Source of the DNA: Pedobacter psychrodurus
Lineage (GTDB): Bacteria > Bacteroidota > Bacteroidia > Sphingobacteriales > Sphingobacteriaceae
Assembly (NCBI RefSeq): GCF_004331735.1
Contig: NZ_SJSO01000007.1
Coordinates: 1 to 64,000 of the forward strand
Reading direction: 5' to 3'
DNA: 64,000 bases
Shown here in pieces: positions 1-7,649 of the stretch. The notes under the pieces were generated by a model. It had not been told where the DNA came from and did no database searches. It was given only the letters and a program-made list of their open reading frames with translations. The translations under genes and the position numbers were made by a program. Position 1 is the first letter of the stretch, and the number at the start of each line of letters is the position of its first letter.

Positions 1-205
1 TTTCGATGACAACAAGAGCGTTTTGGTTGAAAGTTGTTTTGTGGGATTTGAGCCATTTCTCAAATAGCTTTATCCCTGCTGCTGTGTTGTCAAACCGTGA
101 GGTTTCTATCCCTTGTTTTACATGGTTAACTACAGCCATTAACGAAACATCGAAGTAGGGTTTTGAAACATCAATCCCAATAAAAAAAATTGTAGAGACA
201 ATCAT
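1..205 (-). CDS. IS110-family transposase, N-terminal part (runs off window)
   Basis: Reading the minus strand from an ATG at 203-205 gives an uninterrupted 68-codon frame that leaves the window at base 1. It begins MIVSTIFFIGIDVSK and continues PYFDVSLMAVVNHVKQ. GIDVSK followed by a DVSL-like segment is the first part of the RuvC-like DEDD domain of IS110/IS1111 transposases, with the first catalytic Asp in GIDVSK. These enzymes move the element through a Holliday-junction-like recombination guided by an element-encoded RNA. The C-terminal serine-containing Tnp20 domain would lie outside the window, so I cannot tell whether the copy is intact. The family call is secure; the subgroup is not. 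Confidence 0.85.
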   Translation of the reverse strand, partial: MIVSTIFFIGIDVSKPYFDVSLMAVVNHVKQGIETSRFDNTAAGIKLFEKWLKSHKTTFNQNALVVIE

Positions 206-400
206 CCTGTTATTTTTTATGTTTGTAATAGTTACCTAATTTTTACCCCATCGATCCTAGTCCTTGATAATGGGTATTGCCCTAATTGTTATCTGGTCAC
301 TAAGGGAAAAAACGGTAGCGGATTGCATCATGCTATAGGTATAAAAACCTTGACGAAATATTAATGTGCCGCTACCGCTTTAGGTAATCTGATAATTAAG
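206..400 (-). ncRNA. Candidate IS110 bridge RNA / noncoding left end
   Basis: About 200 noncoding bases lie directly upstream of the IS110 transposase. In IS110-group elements this is where the bridge RNA (about 180 nt in IS621) is encoded, on the same strand. The stretch is rich in inverted repeats: CGGTAGCGG (313-321) pairs perfectly with CCGCTACCG (369-377), AGGT/ACCT (337-340/347-350) sits inside it, and GATAA..GGG..CCC..TTATC (266-293) forms a second stem-loop. Two stem-loops in series fit a target loop and a donor loop. The RNA itself, its ends and the element boundary are inferred, not seen. Confidence 0.45.
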
Positions 401-519
401 CTAAGTAAAATAAATATTAGATTTTCTTAAATAATATATCAAAACAAATCTAAAGGACGATCGCCTTAGGCAAAGGAGCTAAAATAATCCAGTCAGAGAA
501 AGATGTGTCCACACGATAG

Positions 520-556
520 GATTCATCGGGACGGACTTGTAATGGAAAGCGGGACT
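520..556 (-). repeat. Degenerate copy of the covarying palindromic element
   Basis: On the minus strand this reads CAGTCCCGCT, then about 20 diverged bases, then TCCCGATGAA. The same landmarks occur in the better copies at 779-840 and 33642-33703. The 3' arm (CAGG or CGGG followed by TTTA) is missing, so this looks like a decayed or truncated copy. Confidence 0.4.
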
Positions 557-778
557 GAAGTTGCTAAGAACACTGAACTGCTCATTTCCCAATCACTATA
601 AATATTAAGCTTATATTTGGGGTGCAGGGCCTGTATAAGTAAATAAATGTGTTCCCGTTTTGCGCTTATACGCTTCGCTTCGTCGTGCCTCCTCGCTGCA
701 GGGCAACGCTGCAACGGTGGCTAGGTGGCCAAAATAGTTTTTCATTTTTGGGGTTGCGGGGGTGTAAACCTTTGTTTC

Positions 779-840
779 TAAACCTGACAGCAGCGGCAGC
801 TCCCGATTTTTCATCGGGACTATAGCGAATGGCAGGACTG
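779..840 (-). repeat. Dispersed cloverleaf-like element, copy 1
   Basis: On the minus strand it begins CAGTCCTGCCATTCGC, contains the hairpin CCCGAT-GAAAA-ATCGGG, and ends CTGTCAGGTTTA. It matches the copy at 33642-33703 at most positions. The outer arm pairs CCTGcCA with TGtCAGG and the inner arm pairs CCCGAT with ATCGGG. The copy lies between the transposon remnant and rpoN, in no gene. Confidence 0.65.
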
Positions 841-962
841 CAAACCGCCAAGCACACAGAACTGCTCATTTCCAATCACAATAAAATAGATAGTTTATAT
901 AGGTTGCAATGCTTTCGGTTGGCAATTTACTGTTAACTGGAAACCAATAACTGAAAACCGAC

Positions 963-2435
963 CTAAAGTTCTTTTCTTAACCTTGCTACCGGAATATTCA
1001 TCTGCTCCCGATATTTCGCAACGGTTCTTCTGGCAATGTTATAACCTCTTTCTTTTAAAATTTCGGTTAATTTTTCATCAGCCAGAGGTTTGCGTTTATC
1101 TTCGTTGCCAATACAGTCTTCCAATATTTTTTTAACTTCCTTATTCGAAACTTCTTCACCGTTTTCGGTTTGAATAGCCTCTGAGAAGAAAGATTTTAAC
1201 AAGAAAGTGCCAAATTCGGTTTGTACATATTTAGAGTTTGCCACCCTCGATACGGTTGAAATATCCATATCGATTTTATCTGCAATATCTTTTAAGATCA
1301 TCGGACGCATTTTTCGCTCATCGGACGTTAAAAAATATTCATATTGATAGTGCATAATGGCATTCATGGTTTTTAACAAAGTTTGTTGCCTTTGTTTAAT
1401 CGCATCTATAAACCATCGAGCAGAATCTAATTTTTGTTTCACAAACTGAACGGCCTCTTTCAGCTTTTTATCTTTTGATGAAGCTTTGTCGTAATGCTCG
1501 AACATCTCCTGATAAGATCTGCTTACCTTTAATTCAGGGGCATTTTTCGAATTTAGTGTCAAAATCAATACACCATCATTATTACTGATATGGAAATCAG
1601 GAATAATCTGCATTTGTTTGGTGGTAACCTGATTGGCATCGCCTGGTTTCGGGTTTAAACGCAAAATTTCGTTTACAACCTCTTTAAGCTCTTCACTATC
1701 TAAACCTAAACTTTTTTCTAGTTTGTCGTAATGTTTACGTGTAAACTCATCCAAATAGTTTTCTACAACATTCATTGCTTTAACTATAATCGGATTATTC
1801 GGGTCTTTCCTTTTTAACTGGATCAATAAACATTCTTTCAGGTCTCTAGCACCAATACCGGGAGGGTCAAAGCCTTGGATCAGTTTTAACATGTCCAATA
1901 CATCATCTTCCTCAACCATAACATTCTGTGAAAAAGCAAGGTCATCGATCATGGAGCCCAACGGACGGCGTAAATAACCATCATCATCTAAACTGCCGAT
2001 AATCTGTTTTCCAATAATAAAATCCTGATCTGATAGGGGGATAAGGTCTAATTGCTCTTGTAAACTTTCAAAAAAAGTACTTTCAATGGCAATTGGTGTT
2101 TCCTTTTTCTCCTCATCGTCATCACCATTATTGTAATTGGTACTATAATCATTGGTAGAATCGTCTTGTAAATAATCATCTACATTAAATTCATCCATGC
2201 TGGTATCTTCTGATGATTGTTCGTAATCTTCAGGTCCATCATTTAAATCATCATATTCGCTCTTTGGCTCATCCTGAGTCATTAAGCTTGGGTCTTCAAG
2301 TGCCGGGTTTTCTTCAAGTTCTTCTTTTACACGGGTATCTAAAGCAACCGTTGGCACCTGCAACAGTTTGATAAACTGTATTTGTTGTGGTGATAACTTT
2401 TGTAATAATTTTTGTTGTAAGTGTTGCTTTAGCAT
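963..2435 (-). CDS. rpoN: RNA polymerase sigma-54 factor
   Basis: A 490-residue sigma-54 protein that directs core polymerase to -24/-12 promoters and needs AAA+ activators for melting. The N-terminal glutamine-rich activator region (MLKQHLQQKLLQKL..) is followed by a very acidic linker (about 50-110, many D/E), the core-binding domain, and the C-terminal RpoN box ARRTVAKYRE near residue 468. I start at the ATG at 2433-2435 because MLKQ..LSPQQIQ is the conserved N-terminus; a longer frame adds eight unconserved residues. A TATTTTTG -7-like box (2457-2464) lies about 21 bases upstream. No sigma-54 activator is encoded in the window. Confidence 0.95.
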   Translation of the reverse strand: MLKQHLQQKLLQKLSPQQIQFIKLLQVPTVALDTRVKEELEENPALEDPSLMTQDEPKSEYDDLNDGPEDYEQSSEDTSMDEFNVDDYLQDDSTNDYSTNYNNGDDDEEKKETPIAIESTFFESLQEQLDLIPLSDQDFIIGKQIIGSLDDDGYLRRPLGSMIDDLAFSQNVMVEEDDVLDMLKLIQGFDPPGIGARDLKECLLIQLKRKDPNNPIIVKAMNVVENYLDEFTRKHYDKLEKSLGLDSEELKEVVNEILRLNPKPGDANQVTTKQMQIIPDFHISNNDGVLILTLNSKNAPELKVSRSYQEMFEHYDKASSKDKKLKEAVQFVKQKLDSARWFIDAIKQRQQTLLKTMNAIMHYQYEYFLTSDERKMRPMILKDIADKIDMDISTVSRVANSKYVQTEFGTFLLKSFFSEAIQTENGEEVSNKEVKKILEDCIGNEDKRKPLADEKLTEILKERGYNIARRTVAKYREQMNIPVARLRKEL

Positions 2436-2602
2436 AGTAAATATAAAAGAATGGGGCAAAAATAAACAATAGATTTCAGATATTCTGCTGATTTGACCTA
2501 AATGCTATCGATATGTTTGGTTTTAAAATTATTTCATAAAGATTTGTATTGAATTTAATCTTTGCTACTTTAGTGAGTAAATAAACTAAAACTTAATAAA
2601 AT

Positions 2603-3052
2603 ATGGGCTTTGTAAAGGAATTTAAAGAATTTGCTATTAAAGGGAATGCTTTCGATTTGGCAGTCGGAGTAATTATAGGTGGGGCTTTTGGTAAAATTGT
2701 TACCAGTGTAATCGACGATTTAGTGATGCCTATTATAGCTGCAATGGTTGGTAAGCCAGATTTTAGTAGCATTTATTTTGCAATGGGAAAAGGTGCTGAA
2801 CTGATTCCACAGGGCGCTTCACTGGCAGATGCTAAAAAGGCCGCTCCAGATGCCTCTATATTTGCTTATGGTAATTTTATTACAGTGGCCATTAATTTCT
2901 TATTGTTGGCTTTAATTGTTTTTATGATGGTTAAAGCAATTAATAGAATGAAGAAGAAAGAAGAAGCTGTAGCGGTTGCTGCTCCTGTAGTACCAACGGC
3001 AGAAGAAACACTTTTAACAGAAATCAGAGATTTGTTAAAAACAAAAGCATAA
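2603..3052 (+). CDS. mscL: Large-conductance mechanosensitive channel
   Basis: A 149-residue MscL. It forms a homopentameric inner-membrane pore that opens under membrane tension and releases solutes on hypo-osmotic shock. The N-terminal amphipathic segment (MGFVKEFKEFAIKGN) leads into TM1 with the glycine-rich pore helix (AVGVIIGGAFGKIV). A periplasmic loop follows, then TM2 (about 92-112, FITVAINFLLLALIVF) and a charged C-terminal helix. The length is slightly above the ~136 residues typical of E. coli MscL because of a longer loop and an Ala/Val-rich linker. It is monocistronic and convergent with the next gene, with a hairpin between them. Confidence 0.95.
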   Translation: MGFVKEFKEFAIKGNAFDLAVGVIIGGAFGKIVTSVIDDLVMPIIAAMVGKPDFSSIYFAMGKGAELIPQGASLADAKKAAPDASIFAYGNFITVAINFLLLALIVFMMVKAINRMKKKEEAVAVAAPVVPTAEETLLTEIRDLLKTKA

Positions 3053-3057
3053 TATTA

Positions 3058-3094
3058 AAAAAGCCGTTCCGATGTAAAATTGGTGCGGCTTTTT
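3058..3094. terminator. Bidirectional terminator hairpin
   Basis: AAAAAGCCG (3058-3066) pairs with CGGCTTTTT (3086-3094) across a 19-base loop. A/T tracts flank both sides, so it can serve mscL on the plus strand and the convergent ChaN-like gene on the minus strand. Confidence 0.8.
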
Positions 3095-3098
3095 AGTT

Positions 3099-3971
3099 CT
3101 AATAACTTCTTTTTACGCTTGGATCGGTTATGATGATGTAATCGCCTAGTTTTTTAAATTGCTGCCAATCCGGATTCGTAAAGCTTTCATCAGAAAATGA
3201 TGAAATGTTCAGGATTTTTAATTTCGGATTTGCTTGTGCCAGTTTTGCCAATGTTCCCAGTTTTTCATCACTGTGGAAACGTCCATTAAGCTGAAAAACC
3301 TTAACGCCTCTGTTTGCCTTAACAAATTTATGTATAGACCATGCCATGGTAGCATCCCATAAATTTTGTGTCTGGTAAATCTTCATCGAGCCCATGCTGT
3401 GACCACCCAAAGTTGCTGTGAATTTTTCATAATATCTACCCTGAGCAGTATCAATAGGCAAGGGTGGTAAAAAATTGAATGATGTTTTTGGGAAATTTTC
3501 TAAAACTTTAAGTCCTCCAGCGGTAACGGCATTGCTATAACGGGTTGCAGCATTTGCCGCAATAACCTTTAAACTGTTTTGTTTGGCGTACTCTATTAAA
3601 GGTTTGTAATCTTTGTAATTTCCCCAGGCTCTACCTTCTTTAATAAAGTTCTTTTCTGAGATTAAGCCTGCTAAGTATTCATCTACTTCAGGTTGTACAT
3701 CGGTATGGAACATTTCTAAAGATAGTGCCGTTTTTAACGGATATTTTGAATGGAGTTTTTTAAAAAGTTCCGCTTCCAGATAATGACCTATAGAATCGTT
3801 ATGGTCTTCACCAAAAAATAAAACATCCGCTTGCTCCATATCAGCAACAATATCGTCTATTGAGATAGATTTCTGTTTTTTTACATCATAAATCTTGTAA
3901 TGGTTACTTATTTCCTGTGCGTATAAGCCAGTAGAAATAGTAAGAGCTAACATTAATAGGAGAAATTTCAT
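3099..3971 (-). CDS. ChaN-like (DUF399) exported protein
   Basis: A 290-residue protein with a cleavable signal peptide (MKFLLLMLALTISTGLYAQ). The mature part matches the ChaN/DUF399 family: a LFFGEDHND motif near residue 52, SLEMFHTDVQ, and a C-terminal NGRFHSDEKLGT segment. In Campylobacter, ChaN is a haem-binding outer-membrane lipoprotein; many members are only known as putative iron-regulated proteins. Here there is no lipobox cysteine, so the protein is probably periplasmic and soluble. The family call is firm and a haem role is inference. No iron-uptake genes are adjacent. Confidence 0.8.
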   Translation of the reverse strand: MKFLLLMLALTISTGLYAQEISNHYKIYDVKKQKSISIDDIVADMEQADVLFFGEDHNDSIGHYLEAELFKKLHSKYPLKTALSLEMFHTDVQPEVDEYLAGLISEKNFIKEGRAWGNYKDYKPLIEYAKQNSLKVIAANAATRYSNAVTAGGLKVLENFPKTSFNFLPPLPIDTAQGRYYEKFTATLGGHSMGSMKIYQTQNLWDATMAWSIHKFVKANRGVKVFQLNGRFHSDEKLGTLAKLAQANPKLKILNISSFSDESFTNPDWQQFKKLGDYIIITDPSVKRSY

Positions 3972-4074
3972 GCCATCAAAATAACAAAATAATTTTCACC
4001 GATAAAATAACGGCACTCACCGCCTTTTACCAAGTTCTTGCAAGTTAGGTATATTATGACCGGTTGCTTATTAA

Positions 4075-4082
4075 TACTTTTG
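4075..4082 (+). promoter_or_regulatory. Candidate -7 box for the LiaF-like operon
   Basis: TACTTTTG matches the Bacteroidota -7 consensus TAnnTTTG and lies 20 bases before the start of the LiaF-like gene. I see no good TTG at the -33 position, so this is a modest candidate. Confidence 0.4.
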
Positions 4083-4102
4083 GGTATTAAACATGAACAC
4101 AA

Positions 4103-4873
4103 ATGGAAAATATTAATAATAACGATAACAACCAGCTTAAAAACTCAGGAAGGGTTTGGAGCGGTTTCATCATAGTCATCATCGGATTTGCATTTCTATT
4201 AAACAATATGGGACTAAATATTCCGAGATGGATATTCAGCTGGTCTAATTTTTTAATTGTACTTGGAGTATTTATCGGCGTTCGTCGTAACTTTAAAGGA
4301 ATAGCCTGGCTTATCCTGATTTTGATCGGTGCTTACAATACATTGGATAATATACCGGGACTGGATCTCGATCTCTCTAAATATGCTTTAGGTATAGGTT
4401 TAGTAATTGTTGGTGGCTTTTTAATCTTTAGACCAAAAGATACAGGATTTTTAGGAAAGAAATTGAAGAATAAAGATAAGAACAAAGCCGATTTTGATTT
4501 TGACGCAGCTGATGATAAGAAGACCGCAAATAATAATGATGTTATTGAGGTAGTGGCCGTTTTTGGGGGCAGTAACCAAACCGTTTACTCTAAAAACTTT
4601 CAAGGAGGCGAAATTACTGCGGTATTTGGAGGGGCAGATATTGTAATGACTCAGGCTGATTTTCCTGAAACAGCATCGCTTGATGTAACAGCGGTTTTTG
4701 GAGGAATTAAATTAATTGTACCACAAAACTGGGCAATAAAATCGAACGTAACGGCATTATTTGGTAGCGTAGAAGATAAAAGATCACATGTGATGCCAGT
4801 AGCAGAGATGAAAAAAACATTGATTTTAGATGGGACGGCTTTATTTGGAGGGATCGAAATTAAAAGTTTCTAA
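4103..4873 (+). CDS. LiaF-like membrane protein (DUF5668 plus LiaF C-terminal domain)
   Basis: A 256-residue protein with four hydrophobic segments in the first ~110 residues (for example SGFIIVIIGFAFLLNNMG), a Lys/Asp-rich linker, and a C-terminal beta domain. That domain has four repeats of the motif AVFGG or ALFGG (VVAVFGGSNQT, ITAVFGGADIV, VTAVFGGIKLI, GTALFGGIEIK), typical of the LiaF/cell-wall-active-antibiotic-response fold. In Firmicutes LiaF restrains the LiaS kinase. Here it opens an operon with a DUF4288 protein (23-base gap), a LytS-type kinase and a LytTR regulator, so a sensing or inhibitory role is plausible inference. Confidence 0.8.
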   Translation: MENINNNDNNQLKNSGRVWSGFIIVIIGFAFLLNNMGLNIPRWIFSWSNFLIVLGVFIGVRRNFKGIAWLILILIGAYNTLDNIPGLDLDLSKYALGIGLVIVGGFLIFRPKDTGFLGKKLKNKDKNKADFDFDAADDKKTANNNDVIEVVAVFGGSNQTVYSKNFQGGEITAVFGGADIVMTQADFPETASLDVTAVFGGIKLIVPQNWAIKSNVTALFGSVEDKRSHVMPVAEMKKTLILDGTALFGGIEIKSF

Positions 4874-4896
4874 ACATTTATTATAAAACATCGCCT

Positions 4897-5244
4897 ATGA
4901 AATGGTTCGCAGTAAATTGTATCTATCAGGTAATTTGTGGTGAAGGAAAACATACACCCCAGTTTAATGAACAAACGCGTTTAATCCAGGCAGATGGGAT
5001 TTTGCAGGCTTTAAACAAAGCTAAATTGAATGCTGTATATTATAACCCTTCTTTTAATAATTGTAACGGCGATAAAGTAGTATGGAAGTTTATAGGTGTA
5101 GGCGGAATATCGGCAGTGGAAGAACTTGCTGATGGTGTAGAAGTAAGTTCTAAAATTGTTGAGCCCAAATCGGTTACACAATACCTGGAGAAGCTAGCGC
5201 ACCGCAATAAATCATTAACTAATCAAAACCATTTTGACAACTAG
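4897..5244 (+). CDS. DUF4288-family small protein
   Basis: A 115-residue cytosolic protein beginning MKWFAVNCIYQVICGEGKHT, with a conserved DEQ-like segment (QFNEQTRLIQADG) and KVVWKFIGVGGI. This matches DUF4288, a family of unknown function often found with sensor or stress genes. Its last 11 bases overlap the TTG start of the kinase gene, which suggests translational coupling. No catalytic motif is visible. The C-terminal ~20 residues are polar and probably disordered. Confidence 0.7.
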   Translation: MKWFAVNCIYQVICGEGKHTPQFNEQTRLIQADGILQALNKAKLNAVYYNPSFNNCNGDKVVWKFIGVGGISAVEELADGVEVSSKIVEPKSVTQYLEKLAHRNKSLTNQNHFDN

Positions 5245-6295
5245 ACCTTTATCCGTTCCGCAAATACAGAAAATATCGTTTACCATTGCAATCGTGTGGA
5301 CTGTATTGTGTGGTGCCGGATTGCATTATGTAGTTAATTTTTCTTGGTGGATATCAATAACCGATAGCTTAACCAATAACTTTTTGTTGGCTTTGGCTTG
5401 CATTGGTATTAGTAACATGCTTGGGTATTACCAGCCAAAAAATGAGCGGATACTGTACGTACTGATCATCACGCTTGCGCTTACTTTTGTGATTATTTTT
5501 GCATCAAAATATGTTGTGCTCTATATTTTTTCTGATTATAAGGAATATAAAGATTTTTACAATTTCTCTTTTGCCTTCAGGGGCTTAATTTCTTTTATGT
5601 GTTTAGCCTGGTGTGCTTTAGCTAATATTTTATGGTATAGATTAGAAGAACAATCAGAAACACACGAAAGGCTATCGGCAGCCAAAAGTTTAGCAAAAGA
5701 AGCTGAGTTGAATAAATTAAGACACCAATTACAACCACATTTTCTTTTCAATAGCTTAAACTCAGTGTTTGCATTAACCATGGTTAATCCGAAAGAAGCG
5801 GGGGTAATGATTATGAAACTAGCTTCTTTTCTTCGTGGAACCTTAAAACGTGATGACGAATTGTGGGTTTCAGTAGAAGAAGAAATGGAATACATTCAAT
5901 TGTATCTCGATATTGAAAAGGTAAGGTTTAGCCATAGGTTAAACATTGAGGTTAATGTAGCTGAAGATACTTTGAAGCTTTGTTTACCAGGTACCTTGTT
6001 GCAGCCTATTGTTGAAAATGCCATTAAATTCGGACTTTATAATACTTCAGCAGGCATTACGATTAAGGTAGATGTTACTGTTGAATATAACATTTTGCAG
6101 TTACGTGTACAAAATCCATTCGATCCCGAAATGAAGGCCGCCGGAGGAACTGGTTTTGGTTTAAGTGCCATTAAACGCAGGCTATATCTGTTATTTGCGA
6201 ATACTCATCTTTTACAAACCGATATTGAGGCAAATAATTTATATATTACCACCCTAAAAATTCCACAAAAAAATGATCAGAACAATACTAATTGA
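5234..6295 (+). CDS. LytS-type sensor histidine kinase
   Basis: A 353-residue membrane kinase. Residues about 15-135 contain four hydrophobic segments and no obvious extracellular sensor domain. A coiled-coil linker (140-165) follows, then the His_kinase phosphoacceptor motif RHQLQPHFLFNSLNSV with His169, and a C-terminal HATPase domain (QPIVENAIKFG as N box, GTGFGLSAIKRRL as G box). The start is TTG at 5234, inside the end of the DUF4288 gene. It overlaps the next gene, its likely cognate LytTR regulator, by 23 bases. The compact sensor and the LiaF-like partner suggest a membrane-intrinsic stress sensor. Confidence 0.88.
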   Translation: MTTRPLSVPQIQKISFTIAIVWTVLCGAGLHYVVNFSWWISITDSLTNNFLLALACIGISNMLGYYQPKNERILYVLIITLALTFVIIFASKYVVLYIFSDYKEYKDFYNFSFAFRGLISFMCLAWCALANILWYRLEEQSETHERLSAAKSLAKEAELNKLRHQLQPHFLFNSLNSVFALTMVNPKEAGVMIMKLASFLRGTLKRDDELWVSVEEEMEYIQLYLDIEKVRFSHRLNIEVNVAEDTLKLCLPGTLLQPIVENAIKFGLYNTSAGITIKVDVTVEYNILQLRVQNPFDPEMKAAGGTGFGLSAIKRRLYLLFANTHLLQTDIEANNLYITTLKIPQKNDQNNTN

Positions 6296-7007
6296 CGATG
6301 AGCCTTTAGCAAGAGATATTGTAAAATATTACCTTTCAGATCATGCAGAAATAGAGATTGTAGCAGAATGTGGTGATGGGTTCGAAGGTTTGAAAGCCAT
6401 TACCTTGCATAAGCCCGATTTAATTTTTCTGGATATACAGATGCCTAAAATTAGCGGTTTCGAAATGCTCGAGCTGGTTGAAGATAAACCTGCAGTAATT
6501 TTTACCACAGCTTTTGATGAATATGCCATTAAAGCTTTTGAGGTTAATGCGGTAGATTATCTGCTTAAACCGATTGATAAATCGCGCTTCGATGCAGCCA
6601 TTAAAAAATTACCAGGCAAATTAAACCAAACCGAAAATACAGAGGCTGTTTTGGATGCAGCTGCTTTAAGTCCGGCCCAAAATAATAGGGTAGTGGTTAA
6701 AAAAGACGGCGTAATTAAAATTATTCCCATTTTCGATATCAACTATTTAGAGGCCGATGATGATTACGTGAAATTAAGTACCATTGATGGTGCTTTCTAT
6801 AAGAATAAAACCATGGCTTATTTCGAACAAACGCTCGATGCGAGCCAGTTTATCCGTATACACAGGTCCTACATCATTAATCTGGCCCAGGTAACTAAAA
6901 TAGAGCTAAAAGAGAAAGATAGCTACGTAGTATTGTTAAAATCTGATATTTGGTTACCAGTAAGCAAAACAGGTTATGTGAAACTGAAGGCGGCGCTAGG
7001 TTTGTAA
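6273..7007 (+). CDS. LytTR-family response regulator
   Basis: A 244-residue regulator with a receiver domain (acidic pair D8-D9 in LIDDEP, phosphoacceptor D54 in FLDIQMP, conserved K99 in LLKPID) and a C-terminal LytTR DNA-binding domain (about 140-240, with YLEADDDYVKL and FIRIHRSYIINL). It overlaps the kinase gene, so the two are almost certainly co-translated partners. LytTR regulators bind paired direct repeats; a candidate site was not identified by eye. Likely targets include its own operon. Confidence 0.92.
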   Translation: MIRTILIDDEPLARDIVKYYLSDHAEIEIVAECGDGFEGLKAITLHKPDLIFLDIQMPKISGFEMLELVEDKPAVIFTTAFDEYAIKAFEVNAVDYLLKPIDKSRFDAAIKKLPGKLNQTENTEAVLDAAALSPAQNNRVVVKKDGVIKIIPIFDINYLEADDDYVKLSTIDGAFYKNKTMAYFEQTLDASQFIRIHRSYIINLAQVTKIELKEKDSYVVLLKSDIWLPVSKTGYVKLKAALGL

Positions 7008-7022
7008 TCTGTTTTGGATCTA

Positions 7023-7045
7023 TCGGTCGGTGTCTCACCGACCGA
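7023..7045. terminator. Perfect hairpin after the LytTR operon
   Basis: TCGGTCGGTG (7023-7032) and CACCGACCGA (7036-7045) form a perfect 10-bp stem with a TCT loop, 15 bases past the regulator stop. It is followed by AATAAAAAGG rather than a T-run. It may be a terminator, or a dispersed palindrome used as one. Confidence 0.55.
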
Positions 7046-7358
7046 AATAAAAAGGGTGGCAAAAAGGATTTTCACTACAATCAGGTTTGTTTACGGATGC
7101 CGCTACTACTATTGATGGTTTGCGCCTTTCTAGCGACAAAGAGCAAATGTAATTTGTTAAACAATGATATTTAGGGTACTTACTGGCCTCGTCCCATCAG
7201 GACGGATCCTAGGTAGAAAGAAAGTTTTTTTCGTTCCGTCGGAACGTTTGGTGAAACAATAAACGCATAAATAGATATTTATAAATACCCATAAGGCAAC
7301 TTTTTCAAAAGAATTATTACATTTGCATTTAAATAGAAAAAATAATAATTAATCACTC
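7046..7358. other. Intergenic gap with two small palindromes
   Basis: No gene is supported. The gap contains CGTCC-CATCA-GGACG (7190-7204) and CGTTCC-GTC-GGAACG (7232-7246), two compact stem-loops 27 bases apart. A TACATTTG box at 7318-7325 could be an additional upstream promoter for rpmH. Confidence 0.5.
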
Positions 7359-7389
7359 TTGCATTTGTAGAGAAATCGCTTTATATTTG
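7359..7389 (+). promoter_or_regulatory. Bacteroidota promoter of rpmH
   Basis: TTG (7359-7361), a 20-base spacer and TATATTTG (7382-7389) match the -33/-7 architecture of the Bacteroidota primary sigma factor. Transcription would start close to 7394, giving a ~30-base leader before the rpmH ATG at 7424. Confidence 0.65.
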
Positions 7390-7423
7390 CACCTCTTAAT
7401 TTTACAATAGATAATATACAGTC

Positions 7424-7582
7424 ATGAAAAGAACATACCAACCTTCGCAAAGAAAGAGAAGAAACAAACACGGCTTCCGCGAAAGAATGGCAACAGCTAA
7501 CGGCAGACGAGTATTAGCATCACGTCGTGCTAAAGGAAGAAAAAGATTAACAGTTTCTGACGAACGCAAGCATAAAGCATAA
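7424..7582 (+). CDS. rpmH: 50S ribosomal protein L34
   Basis: A 52-residue, very basic protein: [18 protein letters not shown] at the N-terminus, the hallmark [20 protein letters not shown] in the middle, and RKHKA at the C-terminus. L34 is a component of the large ribosomal subunit. It is followed by rnpA and yidD, the usual rpmH-rnpA-yidD order. dnaA and a replication origin are not present here. The frame is short but the family match is unmistakable. Confidence 0.97.
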   Translation: MKRTYQPSQRKRRNKHGFRERMATANGRRVLASRRAKGRKRLTVSDERKHKA

Positions 7583-7649
7583 TTTTTGATTGCTTTTCCG
7601 TTAATTCGGGATCGGCAGATCAAAATCTGCAGTTATCAATCAAAAATAT

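Larger units (their letters stand above)
401..962. other. Repeat-rich intergenic stretch beside the IS110 end
   Basis: No gene is convincing here. Short open frames between 523 and 875 coincide with repeated DNA and have no recognisable product. The stretch holds two related blocks: 541-605 and 826-890 share a core ACTGCTCATTTCC followed by AATCAC and an A/T-rich tail. Each block abuts a copy of the palindromic element described at 779-840. A low-complexity run of AACTG-like words (about 930-960) lies next to the end of rpoN. Confidence 0.6.

Noticed and set aside
611..875. Overlapping minus-strand open frames (63-69 codons)
   Set aside because: They lie across repeated palindromic DNA, have no recognisable family and differ in frame over the same bases.
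6950..7174. Plus-strand frame of 74 codons at the end of the LytTR gene
   Set aside because: It starts inside the regulator in another frame and runs through a perfect hairpin.
7402..7623. Minus-strand frame of 73 codons opposite rpmH
   Set aside because: rpmH on the plus strand is an unmistakable L34; the antisense frame has no family.
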